Positions 23,601 to 36,004 of a stretch of DNA of 64,000 nt are shown here, piece by piece (within the stretch, counting starts at the first letter, position 1; each line of letters begins with the position of its first letter). The position numbers and the translations under genes were made by a program. The DNA is taken from positions 38,470,785 through 38,534,784 of the forward strand of contig NW_026947502.1 of assembly GCF_034190915.1 (NCBI RefSeq), written 5' to 3'. Under the pieces are notes generated by a model that was given only the letters and a program-made list of their open reading frames with translations, was not told where the DNA came from and did no database searches. The stretch is from Cavia porcellus. Lineage: Eukaryota; Chordata; Mammalia; Rodentia; Caviidae.

Positions 23601-24404
23601 ATAAAAACCACTTAGCAAGGGAAGCTTTGTGCCATGGGTAAGTAGTGGCTGGGGTAATGCTGAAACGCCATACAAACTTCATTCCCTGTGAGATATGAGG
23701 CATATCTCTGTCTTTCTCAAGATGGATGAATTTCACGTGGATGTATTTAGAAGAAACTTTTTGTTATTTATCAAGTAAAGGAGTCTAGCTTGCCAAAGTA
23801 CACGCCTGAGTTTATAATTACTAAACTTGGATTTCATGGTAAGAGAAGTACAACAAATGTTTAACGTAAGTTCAGGCAGAGTATGGGGGAGGGATGGACA
23901 GCTACCTCTGATTTAGAAAGAATAAGGTGATCTTATGTGTCCCTCTGTTATCTGCAAGTCAGTCTAAAACACAGCAGTGGCTCTCTAGGCAGGAAAATAC
24001 ATGACTATTGGATGCTGGTAATGAGGTGGAGTGGTTAGAGCAGGAAGCAGGGCCACCTGGTAGGATGTTTGCCAAGAAAGAAGAGCCATAAATTGGGCCA
24101 TAAATTTGCCTCATGTGGCAAATATAACAGACACATGTGAAAGAGACAAACATTCATGCAGAAGAATGTGTCATCAAAGCCCGCCACATGGTAGGGACTC
24201 AGTGTGAACAGGTAGTAGATTAAAGATGGAGACTTTAAAACCAAGCGCTGCCGAATTGCAGTCACTGACAGTCTGCTGGAAATGGAACCAATTATCCATG
24301 TCCTGCTGGGAGGAAAACCATGGGCCATTATTTCCCAGTAGTACTAGCTACGTTTGAACAGATAAAAGTATATTATGACTAGATTATGTAATGTAGATGA
24401 GTAA
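23601..24404. other. unannotated DNA
   Basis: No repeat or gene can be supported. Opposite-strand frames at 23959-24328 show no domain. Confidence 0.4.
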
Positions 24405-24955
24405 AACAGAGAATAAAACAAAACAAAACAATAAAATGAAACAAAACAAAACAACAAGAATGATATTAGACCTCAAAAGCAAGATAGCAGGAAATCACCC
24501 ACAGTTACTACCATGCATGTTTTTATCCTCTGAACAGATGCTCAGACTACCAGACATAGGCATGCCAAGTCAATCAAACAATACAAGCACTTTTACTTTG
24601 GTTGCTGTCATTTCAGAAATTTAAGCTGTGGCTTCCAATCTCTTCTATGTCTGAGTCTCCTGGACTGTTCTGGGTGAATATAAGTGAGCAAAATTAATCA
24701 AAAATATAAGCGATGCACCCCTGATGGTGTTGGGGCCCTGAAATGTGGCTTCTTCTCTGGGCCCACAGCGGTGAGCTCACTAAGGCACCTGGCCTCTTCC
24801 CCTTTGGACCCACAGCAGCGGGCCCTCCAGGGGGTGTCTGGCCCCAGTGGTGGCCGCATCTCAGTGTGAGAGGCTCTTTCTCTGCTGCTTACCACTGTGC
24901 CATCTTCCTGGAAGTCTCCGAGTAAGATTTTTTGTTCCTATGCATTAAAGTTTTA
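24405..24955 (+). repeat. second copy of the unnamed repeat, LTR-like 3' part
   Basis: The A-rich AAAACA block and the following 'tatcctctgaacagatgctc' to 'caatacaagcac' segment match 10185-10420 in order. The next part is GC-rich with an internal duplication around 'gggcccacagcggtgagc' and 'ggacccacagcagcgggc'. It closes near 'gtgccatcttcctggaagtc' and 'tgcattaaagtttt'. A GC-rich block followed by an ATTAAA signal looks like the U3-R part of an LTR, but terminal repeats and a target duplication are not evident. Confidence 0.5.
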
Positions 24956-25359
24956 CTCATTTAAGCTCCAGGCAAAAATTATTGTATACATGAAAAAAGA
25001 AATTAAATTATGAAATGTAGGAATTTTAGAGTGCTAGTTTATATAAAATGAGTCAAGGTAGGACACACATGAGAAAAAACAATGTAGGTGGGCAACAGAA
25101 AGTAGAGACAAAGTAGATAAAAACTGAACTCCTCCCATGGGAAGAAAACATAAGTTTATATTTATACTGGAAATAAATATAACAGAATTAGAGGGTTTTC
25201 TAAACCTGTGTACAACTTCCTGTTCCGTCTGTATAGATCCAGGTCAGGTATTGTTCTCTCAGATGGAGCGTGGTTTCTCTTCCTGTGATCCTTCAAGGCT
25301 CCTGGAATGGCACTGTAATCACTTGCCTTCTTTTGCAAGAGCAAGAATACAACACGCAA
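24956..25359. other. unannotated DNA
   Basis: AT-rich sequence with no recognisable element. Confidence 0.4.
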
Positions 25360-25560
25360 GGTACTAGTCAGTAAGTATTTACTGCAGGCCAGAGATTATG
25401 TTTGTTTCCTTCAAATGAACCATCTCAGACAATCCTAGTAAAAACTCGTTGATTCTCTTCCAAATGCATGAGAACCTTAGTCTAGGCGGGTGTGAGGTAC
25501 AGGTGGCAATTTGGAGCGGGAAGCTGCAAAGCAGCAGTTTCCAGACCATACGTTCACTGC
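25360..25560 (-). mobile_element. possible MIR or L2 remnant, antisense
   Basis: The segment 'cagtaagtatttactgcagg' followed by 'ccatctcagacaatcctagt' fits the antisense order of MIR/L2 ends ('tttactgaatgcc', 'atctcattcaatcctcac'). Later sequence is too diverged to follow. Confidence 0.35.
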
Positions 25561-25994
25561 CACTCGCACTGCCCATTAGTTCCCTTTCTAAAGCAGTACT
25601 GCAAGTGGAATCGGAATGGAAAGCAAGTAATTTTAAAAGTTTTAGTATTCATGTTAAAACAAATTAATTTCTTGCAGAAATACTTAGTTTTAGAATTTTC
25701 AAAAGCAATATACAGATTACTCATACACTCCATACTCAATTTCCCCTAGTATAGTATTATATATTTGTCATAACTAATAACTCAATACTTAAACAGAATC
25801 CATATCATATTAATATTTGCTTTGCCCTTGAATAGCATTCTTTTTCCTTTTTAGAATTCCATTTAATGTATCTACCAGTTTTCTTACTTTAGATTGAAAT
25901 CTTCTCAGACTTTCATTGTTTTGATGGACACTCACTTGTCCCCATATAAAAACATAGATAGATTGGGGATCTACCCAGGTATTATATAGACAGT
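25561..25994. other. unannotated AT-rich DNA
   Basis: Nothing can be named here. Confidence 0.4.
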
Positions 25995-26332
25995 CCTTGT
26001 TATGATGTGAATGTGTCCAAAACCTTCAAATTCATAAGTTAAAAACCTAATTTTCAAGGGCTTTGAATTAGCCCATAGGGCTACTGAGATCGTGAGGACT
26101 CTACCCTCCTGATCAAGACTAGGGAATTCATAAAGGACAACACAGGTAACCAGCTGGTATCTTTCACTGTGTGACCACAGTGAGAAAGTATTGACTGTGA
26201 ACCAGGAAACAGACTCTCAGAGGACACCAAGTCTAAAGACACCTGATCTTGTATTTTTTGTCCTCTAGAACTGTGAGAAGTACACTTTCCTTGTTTATAA
26301 ACTACCTAGCCTTGCATTGCCATAAACAGACT
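25995..26332 (+). mobile_element. MLT1-type MaLR LTR
   Basis: It opens with 'tgttatgatgtgaatgtgtc' and closes with 'cctctagaactgtgagaagt', 'gtttataaactacctagcct' and 'tgccataaacagactgca'. This is the MLT1 order (opening 'gactgtgtcccccc', then 'agaactgtgagaaata', then 'aagccacccagtct', then 'ttgttatagcag'). About 340 bp is close to a full LTR. Confidence 0.7.
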
Positions 26333-26604
26333 GCAAAGTGTGATTCAAGTAAGGACTCAAAAGAAGAGGAAGAGGAGGAGATCCCTAGGGAAAGCTTTGA
26401 TCTTCTTAGAGCCTAATTAGCCATGAATTGAATGTTGGTAGAAACATGGATGATAATGACCATTCTGGTGATGTCTCAGATAGGATTGAAGGATATATTA
26501 TTGGAAACTGGAGGAAAGGTTCGGCTGAATTTTGTTCATGCGCTAGTGTTTCATGAAAGTAGAATTCCTAAACAATGAAATAATTTGCTTAAAGAAATTA
26601 GGAC

Positions 26605-26705
26605 GCCTCCCTTCTCTCCTCCCTTACTATTGCCTTCCTTTTCTTCTTTTTTCCTTTCTCTCTGCCTCCCTTTGTTCTTTCTCTTTCTCTGTTCTTTCTC
26701 CTTAC
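26605..26705 (+). repeat. CT-rich tract at a SINE tail
   Basis: About 100 bases of C and T that lead directly into the antisense B1. It probably grew from the A-rich tail of that SINE. Confidence 0.8.
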
Positions 26706-26795
26706 CTGTTTTAGTTTTTGAGATAGAGTCTTGCTATGTAGCTAGGCTGAGCCTTCCAAGTGCTGGGATTACAGGAATCTCACCTGGTTTGACTG
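26706..26795 (-). mobile_element. B1 SINE fragment, antisense
   Basis: 'tttgagatagagtcttgcta' is followed by 'ccaagtgctgggattacagg'. The usual middle of the B1 is missing, so the copy carries an internal deletion. The antisense head is present up to about 26795. Confidence 0.8.
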
Positions 26796-27029
26796 AAGCA
26801 ACAATTTGAAAGTGTAGCTTGGCTTCTTTTGATTATAGTAAAACGTGAGAAGAAAGAAATGATTCAACATAATTTTTTTTAAGTAAAGGAGAAGCAGAAG
26901 TTAAAGCCTTGGAAAATGCTGACCCAGACCACACTTGAAGAATGAGAAATCTTCTGGAGTAAACGCAGAGTGTGCCCAGCCTCCTGTTGGATAAGGAAAT
27001 CAGTGTTTGCTGACCAGATACTATTCATC

Positions 27030-27955
27030 GAGACACTAGAAGAATAATGCTACAGGTATTTTAAAGGTCTTAGGTGCTATACTTTCTCTCAGATGATTGG
27101 AGTTCAAGGGACTTGAGGGCAGAATACTTTTAAAGCAGGGATCAAAGGTTTCTTCAGGACCTTGATGGCTGCTGATACCACAGCAAGGCTGTTTTCCACA
27201 TTCAGACTCAAAGTTCTTCACCCACGTCAGGTGTGGCTCAGTGGATCTCGGCGAAGCCCAGGCATGTTTACCATTCTTTCCAGAAAGTACTATGTCATAA
27301 GTTTTGGCAGCATCCGGGTGGTGCCTCTGGCATGCAAAATGCATGAGCCACAAGGGTGGGCCACCCGCAAGTAGATTTTAAAGCATGGAGGTACCTGGAA
27401 CCATGGGTACATGACCCAGGCAGAGGGTCACTGTAGATGCTTGTCCATTACAGAAAGTCCTCCTTGGGGGCCACTACAGGGCTACCCACTGGAAATACTT
27501 CCTGCTAGAGCCATTCATACAGGAATATCCCTGAGATCTCAGACCAACAGAGTTACTAATGTGCAATTTCAGCTCATGAGAGCTAAAGGCACCCACCTAG
27601 GACCCGTGAAAACCATGACATGCATGGCGCTCAGTTTAGCTATGGAGACAGACATGTGGGCCCAATACTCAACCCCAGTGTATCTGGAAGATGGGACACA
27701 GGATCAAAGAAAATAATTTTTAAGCTTTGAGAATTAATGTCATTTGCCTTGCTGAGTTTCAGACTTACTTGGGTCTTGTTATCTCTTTATTGTTTTCTAT
27801 TTCAGTCTTTTGGAATGAGAATGCCTGCTATATTCCTGTTCTGTAGTTGTGTTTTGGAAACACATAACATCCTCAGCTCCACTGTTTCACAGCTAGAGAG
27901 TGATCTGTCACAGAATGAGTTATGCCTCACGTCTCACTCATATCTGACTTAGATG
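27030..27955 (+). repeat. old unclassified mammalian repeat
   Basis: The 3' half carries 'gccttgctgagtttcagact', 'cagtcttttggaatgagaat', 'tgttttggaaacacataaca' and a close with 'cagaatgagttatgcctcac'. I recognise this order from a common old mammalian interspersed repeat whose name I cannot state reliably. Overlapping frames at 27036-27374, 27411-27716 and 27737-27952 translate it in different phases and are not genes. Confidence 0.45.
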
Positions 27956-29376
27956 ACGTTTGATGTTAAGCTTAATTGTATTGTGACAGTGTTTGTGATG
28001 TTTCTGCACTGTAGAGTTGCTGTCCATCCTGTTCCATGCTGTTGTCTTTGGGAAGAAAACTTAAGGAGTAGAGATTTCAGGTGTGCCAATATATCCAGAA
28101 GCCTTTACGAATTCTACATTGGAGAGTTGTCTAGTCTGTGTCATGTATTTCTTGAAAAGCAGCATTTATTTATATCAAGATAGAATGATGACAATTTAGT
28201 GAAATAAATTTAAATATATTTATATTGTAATATATCTAAAATATTTTAATTTATAATTGATATAAAGTTAATTGTGAGATAGTGTTCATTTGTTTTTCTG
28301 CAAAGTCTCCAAAATCTAGCACATGACTTACTATTATAGGCTTTATCAATCTGGGTGCAAAAATTTCATCAGAAATGCTTGCTTAACATTTAGATTTCAC
28401 AAAATCTAAGGTTGAAAATGTAGATTTATATATGCAAGTAACAATAGATACACCTAGAAGTTTTCCAACAACTGATAAAAGCACAAAAATTAATTCTCCT
28501 TTAATATTTCACAAAATATTTACATTTGATAAAGTTGATTTTTATTTATTTTTTTTTGATAAAGTTGATTTTTAAAGAAGAATTTATATGGAATAATTTC
28601 AAAATATATCAAATAAATAAATTTACTAACTTGTGTTAACTTGATACATTTGCCATCAGACTAAAAGTGTGGTATTGCTTAAGTTAAAAAGCATGTTTAA
28701 ATCAGAATCAACAAAGAATTATTTAATGTTTTCATTTAGTTATGACAGCAATTTTATAACTCAGCTGGTTATAATGAAAATCTTGAACATATTGATTTAT
28801 AATAGAAAAATTATAAAATCATTTTATTGAGTTGTGTAATGAAATTTCTATTGCAACCAATTTTCATATTATCTTTTTAAAGCACAAATAAGTTTTTATT
28901 TTCTCTGGAATGTCAACTTCAGCTCATTTATATGCAGTGTCATCTCAGTGAGAAAACATAAATAACACTCATTTTTTGCAGCACAAATCATATTACCACT
29001 TTTTGTCTTTGATTATTGAATAATTGGCAAGCATTTGCTTTGTTTCAAGAAATTTAAAGCCAACATTATAGTAATATCATTTTTATGCTACTCAATCAAC
29101 AAGCATTTGTGAAGAAAATAAGGCTAGCAAAATATTTATTTCTTTTAATCAGTTCAACAAACAGTTGACTTTTCATAGCATTTTCAACATACTGAAAAAT
29201 TTAAAAAAGGCAAAAGATTTATACGATCTGAAGAGAAACCAGAGTATATACTGAAAAATTTAAAAGGGTCTGTCCATGACAATTTCACAGGCTCTGCCTC
29301 AGACACATTGTATCACATACACTGATACAAAGCAATAAGGGAAATATCTGTCTTTGTTTTAAAATCTACAATTTAA
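27956..29376. other. very AT-rich DNA
   Basis: From 28190 to 28870 the sequence is almost entirely A and T, with many 'aatatat', 'ttaaat' and 'ataaa' words. It resembles nuclear-matrix attachment DNA by composition only. A 30-bp-spaced direct repeat lies at 28525-28574 (separate entry). Confidence 0.4.
28525..28574 (+). repeat. direct repeat flanking a T-run
   Basis: The word 'tttgataaagttgattttta' occurs twice at a 30-bp spacing, separated by a short 'tttatttttt' run. It fits either a short tandem duplication or a target-site duplication around a minus-strand poly(A) stub. Confidence 0.85.
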
Positions 29377-29525
29377 ACCCAGCATGGTGGCGCACCCTAT
29401 AATTCCAGCACTCAGGAGGCTGAGGCTGGAGGATCATTATGAGTTTGAAACCAGCCTTGGCTACAAAGTGAGCTCAAGGCCAGCCTGAACTGCACAGCAA
29501 GATCCTGTCTTAAAAAGAAAAAACA
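29377..29525 (+). mobile_element. B1 SINE
   Basis: Sense B1: 'cagcatggtggcgcacccta', 'ttccagcactcaggaggctg', 'gagctcaaggccagcctgaa', then an A-rich tail. It is nearly full length. Flanks 'atctacaattt' and 'aaattttcaattt' give at best a degraded duplication. Confidence 0.92.
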
Positions 29526-30057
29526 AATTTTCAATTTCAATCTATATAGCACTACATAGGAAGTATTGTCATAGTAGTATTTAATTTTTATATGTCTACA
29601 ATTCTTTGATAGTTTTAAAAGATTCAAAATATCTATACCATGATTGGATATTTTAGGCTGAGAAATTTCAATCTTTTGAGACAAAAAAATAATAATCACA
29701 ATATGAGACAATGACCTACAATTCAGCTAAAGGCAAAAGCAAAAGCAACCAAAAAACCTTAAGATTTTAGGTCAGCTTTGCTTTTCAAATAACTACACTA
29801 TATTTTATCTGTAGTCATTGGTGATTTGACTACAGGGCTTTCCCATTTTTCTAAGACGTTCTTTGAAATCTTTTTCTCATGTTTTCCTAATAAAATGACA
29901 ATAATCAAAATAATTTATCTTATCACCCCATAAAATGATTTTTAAACTTTTGTTTATATAGCTGATGAGATTTATAAACACAGAACATACTGGAAAATCT
30001 TTTAAAATTGTATTGATAATTTCAGGAAACTAATTTCACCATGTATTTTTGACTGTT
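29526..30057. other. unannotated AT-rich DNA
   Basis: Nothing recognised. The antisense frame at 29412-29711 runs through the B1 and is a shadow. Confidence 0.4.
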
Positions 30058-30074
30058 TGGAGGAAACCTCTTAT

Positions 30075-30171
30075 TTATATATTTATTTATTTATTAATTG
30101 GTACCAAGGATCAAACTTATGACCTCAAGTTTACCAGGCAAACAGCTGAGCTGCTGAGCTGAATCCCGGGC
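30075..30171 (-). mobile_element. divergent tRNA-derived SINE with perfect TSD
   Basis: On the minus strand, a short tRNA-like body has an A-box-like 'cagctcagcag', a B-box-like 'agtttgatcc', then 'ttggtaccaa' and a (TAAA)-type tail. It is flanked by a 17-bp perfect duplication, 'tggaggaaacctcttat', at 30058-30074 and 30172-30188. The body differs strongly from the other ID copies here between the boxes, although the perfect duplication indicates modest age. It could be a separate ID subfamily. Confidence 0.85.
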
Positions 30172-30188
30172 TGGAGGAAACCTCTTAT

Positions 30189-32699
30189 CAAATTCACAAC
30201 ATATTTGTGGAAATGTATTTTCACTTTTCCTGCTTAACTACTTATCATTTTTTTAAATTAACAAAATGCAGCCCCGTGATTTTGCTCAGCTGTAGCAAAC
30301 TGCAACTGTCAGTCTGAGAAAATTCTGACATTTGTCAATTTCACTTTTTTAAATTACTGTTACAGTATTGGCTTCTAATTTCCACATGATGCTGGATGAG
30401 TAGTAATTCTTTAAATTTCAGTTTTGCCCCCGCTCCACTTTAGAAACAGTTTAATGCTATCCTGACTCATGTAATAAGTATTTCAATTTAATTAGCAATT
30501 ATACATTCACTTCTACTGTCATACTGACCATACCGTAGCTAGTGCTTTAATAGTCAGATGTGCCTGTTTATTTGATTCTAGAAGTTACAATCTAAGGGGT
30601 CTTTAATTTCATTGTCATTGTCATTTTCTACAGAAGAAAGCCTCTAATCCCTTAATTAAGAGCTGAAAAAAATGAACAGAGATCATTATAGGCACCTTCT
30701 GCTTCATGCTTTGTGTCGTTGTTCCATGAGAAAGTAGGAGCAAAACAAGGAATGAAAAAGGCTGAAGAAAATCTACCAACACAAGATGGTAGTTAGTAGC
30801 TGGTTCGACTCATTTTTTATACATTTTCCTCTTTAAAATGCTTAGTGCATCCTAACGCAGTGGGAGTTTGATAGAAATCATATACTGCTAGGTTGTGTAT
30901 GAGAAATTTGATTTACCTTACAAATAGATGAAGAGGACAGAAAGTATTCAACCTGGTGAAGATCAGAGGCATGCGACTAGGAGACACCCTGCCTTGGTTG
31001 AGTCCAGGTCTCGTCCTTGAACAGCCAGAGACTGAGAACAGATGCAGGACTGTCCAGCACTGGACACCAGCACCATCCTGAATAGCACTGGGTGACTCAC
31101 GAGAGTCACTGCAGTGCCTAGAATTCTGGAGTCACAATTGGGAAGACATAGTTGGCTTCCTTTTCTTTTGAATTAGGAAATTGTCAGGAGTTATAACCTG
31201 TCCTAATTCTTTTTTAGCCCATGAAGTGAAGGTGATTTTGTATTTTGTCCCTAATTCTAATCAGCAGAACTGTTCTGGCTGTACAGATAAGCACAGTCCT
31301 TTGACAATTTCCGTATTGACTAATTCATGACTCACATTGACTCTATTTATGAATTGATTCCCTTATTCCCAGAGAAGATTGAGGCAGCTTACAGTTAATA
31401 TATATATTCAGACATTTTAAGAAAGCAGGGAAAAAACAAAGGATTATATTAGGATAGAAGTCACTGTTTCCAAAGAAAAAAGGTCCAACTCCCCTGAGTC
31501 ATTTTGAAAGATTGATCGGTGACTCCCACCTAGGCTGTTTAAATTTAAATCAATAGCCTGTTAATGACACAGATGGGATTACTTTTTAAGTCATAACCAG
31601 TTGCAGATCAAATTATCTGAACCCTGTAAGAACTCACTCATCCTTGAAGTGCTATTTCTAAATATATAGCCAAACTCAAAGGAACATGAAAGCAACACAA
31701 TGAATTTCATATTAATGTTTCCAAAATACACAGCATTTTCTCACATTTAATGGATTTAATGCAAAGTTACTTTAAGCAAGAATGCCTTATTAGAAAACCA
31801 CATCAAATCTGAACTGGTATATTTAAAATTGTTTACTGCTACCAAGTGAGGAATGTATGATTTACTTAATTCACTGATTTAGCCTCAGAGTCTCAAGCTA
31901 TTATATGAAAAAAATTCAATAATCAATAAAATGCTGGTGCTGGGCTAGGTAATTTCAAATTCAGTATTCTTGTTAATCTTTGATTCCATCTTACTTTTCT
32001 CCTTATCACTTTCTTATTCTAAACAAAACAAAACAACAGTGACAACAGAAACCTGCAAAAGACAGGCTTTGCTCCCGCTATGGTTTCTAGTCCACAACTA
32101 CTGACACTTTTTGACTGACTCATGATCCATGGGTTTTAATACTGACCACCAGGCAGGTGCAGTTTATGCAGAAAATCAGACTTGAGCTTCATAATGGCCC
32201 TAACAAAACCATACAAATGGATAGAAATGGAGAGGGAGGGGAACGGTGAAAGGGGAGGGGGAAGTGGGGGACTGCAATAAAAAGGAGAGAAGGATGGCTT
32301 ATAGCCACAGAGTAGCTGAGTCCCTAGAGAGAGATGAGCAGCAGAATCAATAATTAATGAGCGGTTAAAATGGACAAATAACAAAAGCCTAGATTGTTGC
32401 TTATCTTCTTTTTTGTACTGTAGTAAGTAATTGCCTGAGGCTGTTCAGTGTCTGTTCAGGAATTCTCTTCCATGGAAAACTTGGACTTTATACAACTCCT
32501 CCCAACACCGATGGGAAAGCTGGGCTCCTCCCACCCACCCCTGCTTGATCTCAGGCCAGCCTGCACAACCCAGCCATGACTTGAGCTGATCCAAGAATCA
32601 ATATCTGTGCCCTAAATTCTTAGCAATTATTAATGACTTTTCCAGTTCTGAAAGTCTAATTCGGCTTTATTCTTTAAGCAAAAAAAGCAGGTAGCTTCT
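30189..32699. other. unannotated repeat-poor DNA
   Basis: No transposon is recognised over about 2.5 kb. The block 30480-30720 has several TAATT-type words and 'cttaattaagagct' and could be regulatory. A purine-rich tract (32222-32292, G/A with few breaks) is simple sequence. No exon supported. Confidence 0.35.
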
Positions 32700-32880
32700 T
32701 AATCTCTTTCAATAAATACTGAATTTTCATTTGTGCCAGTACTGTCTTGGATAATTCCACAGGGCATAGAATAGGCACAGTGCAGCTGTATGAAACTTAC
32801 TCGTTGGTAAGGAAGATTGACATTAAATAGGTAGAACACAAATAAAGTACATAGTTGCAGCTAGTCAACACATCAAAATC
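32700..32880 (-). mobile_element. L2-type LINE 3' end, antisense, weak
   Basis: 'caataaatactgaattttca' is followed by 'gccagtactgtcttggataa' and later 'acattaaataggtagaacac'. This fits the antisense L2 3' end order but is badly decayed. Confidence 0.4.
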
Positions 32881-34189
32881 TCCTAACCCCTGGAAACGGA
32901 ACATTTATTTCCAAGCACCTTATGTTTGCTGCAAGCACAGAAAGAGGTATCTATTCCTTTTAATATTAATGTCAAGATGTCATGATAGAAATTCTCATTG
33001 CATATACCATATATATTTAAGTATACAGTAGGTATATTTAAGTTAAATAATCATTTTACTAGTGATTATTTTGGGGTACATATAAGGTATGATAAATGGC
33101 AGTGAAAAATTAAATTTAAAAATTGTTACAGAAAATGACACATAGCCACAATCCTCCTCGAAATATTGCCCTGCAAACAGGCTGAACCTATTCTCCTTGC
33201 CAGTTTCTGTAGCAGTTCTGGAGTTCTGCTTTTGTGAATGTCTTTAGTTATGTTGTGGTGGCTATCTCTGACCCCTAAATCAATCCCAGACTTTTACTCC
33301 TTATGATCATTTTGACTTTGAGGAAGACCCAGGAGGCCCTTGGTGCCAGGATTGGTGAATAAGGTCAATAAAGACAGACTGTCCCGTTTTGAGAAGCCTG
33401 GACATTAGACAGCAGCATTCATTGTATTTTGTGTGTTTGAAGTAAAAGGAAATATTTGGAGGGGAATTAATGGCATTATGTCTTTCGCTGTAATAATTGT
33501 CTTTTATTTAAGGACACCCTGCATTTTTCTGATCATTTCTTGTAATACTGTTTGGGAAATAAAACTACAGTCTGATGACCTAGTACAGATCCTAATGTGG
33601 CATCATTGTATGGCTTTTAGCACAATATTCAACTTTTCCAAATTCATTCACTGATGGAAAAGTAGCAAGTTATTTTCTATATCGTTAGAAATACCCAATG
33701 AAGTAATTTATGAAAATTGTCTAGCAGATAGTATAGAGAATGAAGAACTGACAAACAATCATAGCATTTAGACATGTAATCAGATTTCTTCTTCAGCAGG
33801 TTCCTTTACAAATATTCCTATCTAAAATTTTGGGCCTGCAATGAATTTTAAGGAAAGAGGAAATGTTCCATCTATGCATCTTTTTAGACTATATTTATGC
33901 TGAGACTCACACTAAACAATTTTTAATAAAGTTAATACACTTTCAAGATTATCAATATAGAGATGAATAGCAAATCTATTCAGATCCAAGTAATTTAGAT
34001 CTGTAAGATGAATGAAATAATTATGTGCCCCAAAATTCTTAAGAGAAATATAATTTTTTAATGTGGCTTTCAGTTTCTCTGTCCAACAGTCTAGCTTCAT
34101 TTTCTGACAGCTTCAGAGAATGGCATTGACCTTGTTTACCAATTAGTCATTGATGAATAATGGACTACACTACACTCAGTAATTTGATA
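32881..34189. other. unannotated AT-rich DNA
   Basis: No feature can be supported. The 33000-33060 part is alternating A/T-rich. Confidence 0.4.
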
Positions 34190-34510
34190 AAATATTTCTT
34201 TGCAGTCGTGTGTCTACAGGTCAGTTGGCAGTCTTCTTAGGTAGTTGGGCTCAACTGGGCAGCTCTGTGTCCAGTTTAAGCTCCCCCTGGGTTAGAGTTG
34301 TTGTGATGGACTGTGTTTAGTAGTATTCATTCACTTTAGGGCCAAGGTAATGGGGCCTCAGCTGACAGTCGAGAGGATGTTTACATGGCAATAACACAGG
34401 CAGGAGCATACAAGCAAAAATACACAAGGCTCCCAAAAGCTAGTTTCAGCACTGGTCATTGCTACTGCTACCCAGAGGTCTCTGCCCAAAACAAATCACA
34501 TGGTTAGAGC
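34190..34510 (+). repeat. possible old repeat, unclassified
   Basis: The order 'aggtcagttggcagtcttct', 'ggctcaactgggcagctctg', then 'gctactgctacccagaggtc' and 'aaatcacatggttagagctg' resembles a family of old mammalian repeats. I cannot name it and the match is weak. Confidence 0.3.
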
Positions 34511-35699
34511 TGAAGTCAGGTGTCCCGAAGTACATTCTGCTTCCAGAATGTGAAGGAATGCATTATCATTTGGCAAGAAGAGATTCAGAAAAACACAAAG
34601 AAAATGGGGCCACAATTTCTTCCTACCATTCATTCTAATGTGGGTGGAGAGGGATGTGCAGGCAGTTTTGAAATAATTTTTGCCATTTGGATCAATAAGA
34701 GAGAAGTAAATTGATAAAAAAGAATCGAATTGTGAATTTCCCTAAGAGGCATATATTCTGATATATTTTTCAGAGTTCTGAAAGATTCCCTTGCTCAGTT
34801 GTTCAGCAGCACTGGATAGTATTTTGAACATTTCAAAATAAACTATTTCAGTGGAGCTGAAATGTACTAATTTTGAATACTTAACCATCTGGAGCATTAG
34901 AGGCTTAATTACAGCTGAAAACTCATGAATGAACAGTATGAGGCAGTTTTTCTTTCCAGTGAATCTCAATTGTGTTTGCCTTTATTCTCAGGAGAGGAAA
35001 AATGAAAAGAAGGAATATGCCAGTAGTCACATTATGCTATTTATTGGATTTTATTCCTTTCTTTTTATGAACATGCATCTTTAGGAACACTGTTAAGGCA
35101 TGCCAAGATCCCTGTATCTTTTCATAAACCATCAGCTACAAATACAAGTGGATCTGTTATGTAAACAGTGGGTTAGAGAAACCTATCCTGTTTGATTATG
35201 TCAACTGCATTAAAAGCATTTTTCTCCAAGTTTACAAGTTTAATATTTCTTTGGGAACAAATTTTTTCTGTTTGGTTTTTCCAGGCTTAGTAAATAACCA
35301 GAATCATAAAAATAAAAGAAATGATGTTTTTATTTTTATCGTGAGATGCAAAAATAGTTTATAATAATTGATGCAAAAATATAGGGCTTAAAAATCTTAT
35401 CAGATATAATACTACTTTTTAAAATTTACAGTATAAAATTACAGACCTTAGAAATCTCACTTACCTGTTCTGTGTTGAACATATTAAGGGGTAGTGAAAG
35501 CTCTCTAGGTATATACAGTATTCAGTGGATCTGACAGGCGTGTTTCCAGCCTTGGTGAGGTTGCATAAAGCTTGTCTATGTAGTTTGCTCTTTGCTATCA
35601 AAGAGCTTACGTTATAGTCTGTGGTGAAGCTAAGCAGACCAGTATGAAAGGCCAGCTTGCAAATCTCAGTCTACTGTGTGCTGAAAGTAACTCTCCGTC
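34511..35699. other. unannotated DNA
   Basis: Short frames at 34520-34714 and 34742-34969 show no domain. Nothing else is seen. Confidence 0.4.
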
Positions 35700-35940
35700 T
35701 CTATCTTGTTTTCATTAAAGAGGTCTCCACCCTGCATTTAATTCCTTACCACAACTACTTATATCTTCCAGAACACATAGCAATTTGTGCTTCTATAGTC
35801 ATAAGCTTGTTTGTTGCATTTTTGTCTCCCTCAGATTGAGGTGCCCTGTCTATCTGCTCATTGATACATACCTTGTGTTTAACAGAGGGGCTGGCATCTG
35901 TAAATATTATTGAATAGATGGATGGATGAATGAATGAGTG
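35700..35940 (+). mobile_element. L2-type LINE 3' end
   Basis: 'acacatagcaatttgtgctt' leads to 'ttgcatttttgtctccctca', then 'gaggggctggcatctgtaaa' and a final (GATG/GAAT)n tail, 'gatggatggatgaatgaatg'. This is the classic L2 3' end order with the GAATGA-type terminal repeat. Confidence 0.8.
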
Positions 35941-36004
35941 ATCGAGGGAAGCAGAGAAAGTGAATAAATATGACTTACTAAGACCCATAATTTAAGGTCT
36001 GTTT

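Noticed and set aside
35900..35940. (GATG)n microsatellite as an independent repeat
   Set aside because: It is the normal 3' terminal repeat of the L2 element at 35700-35940.
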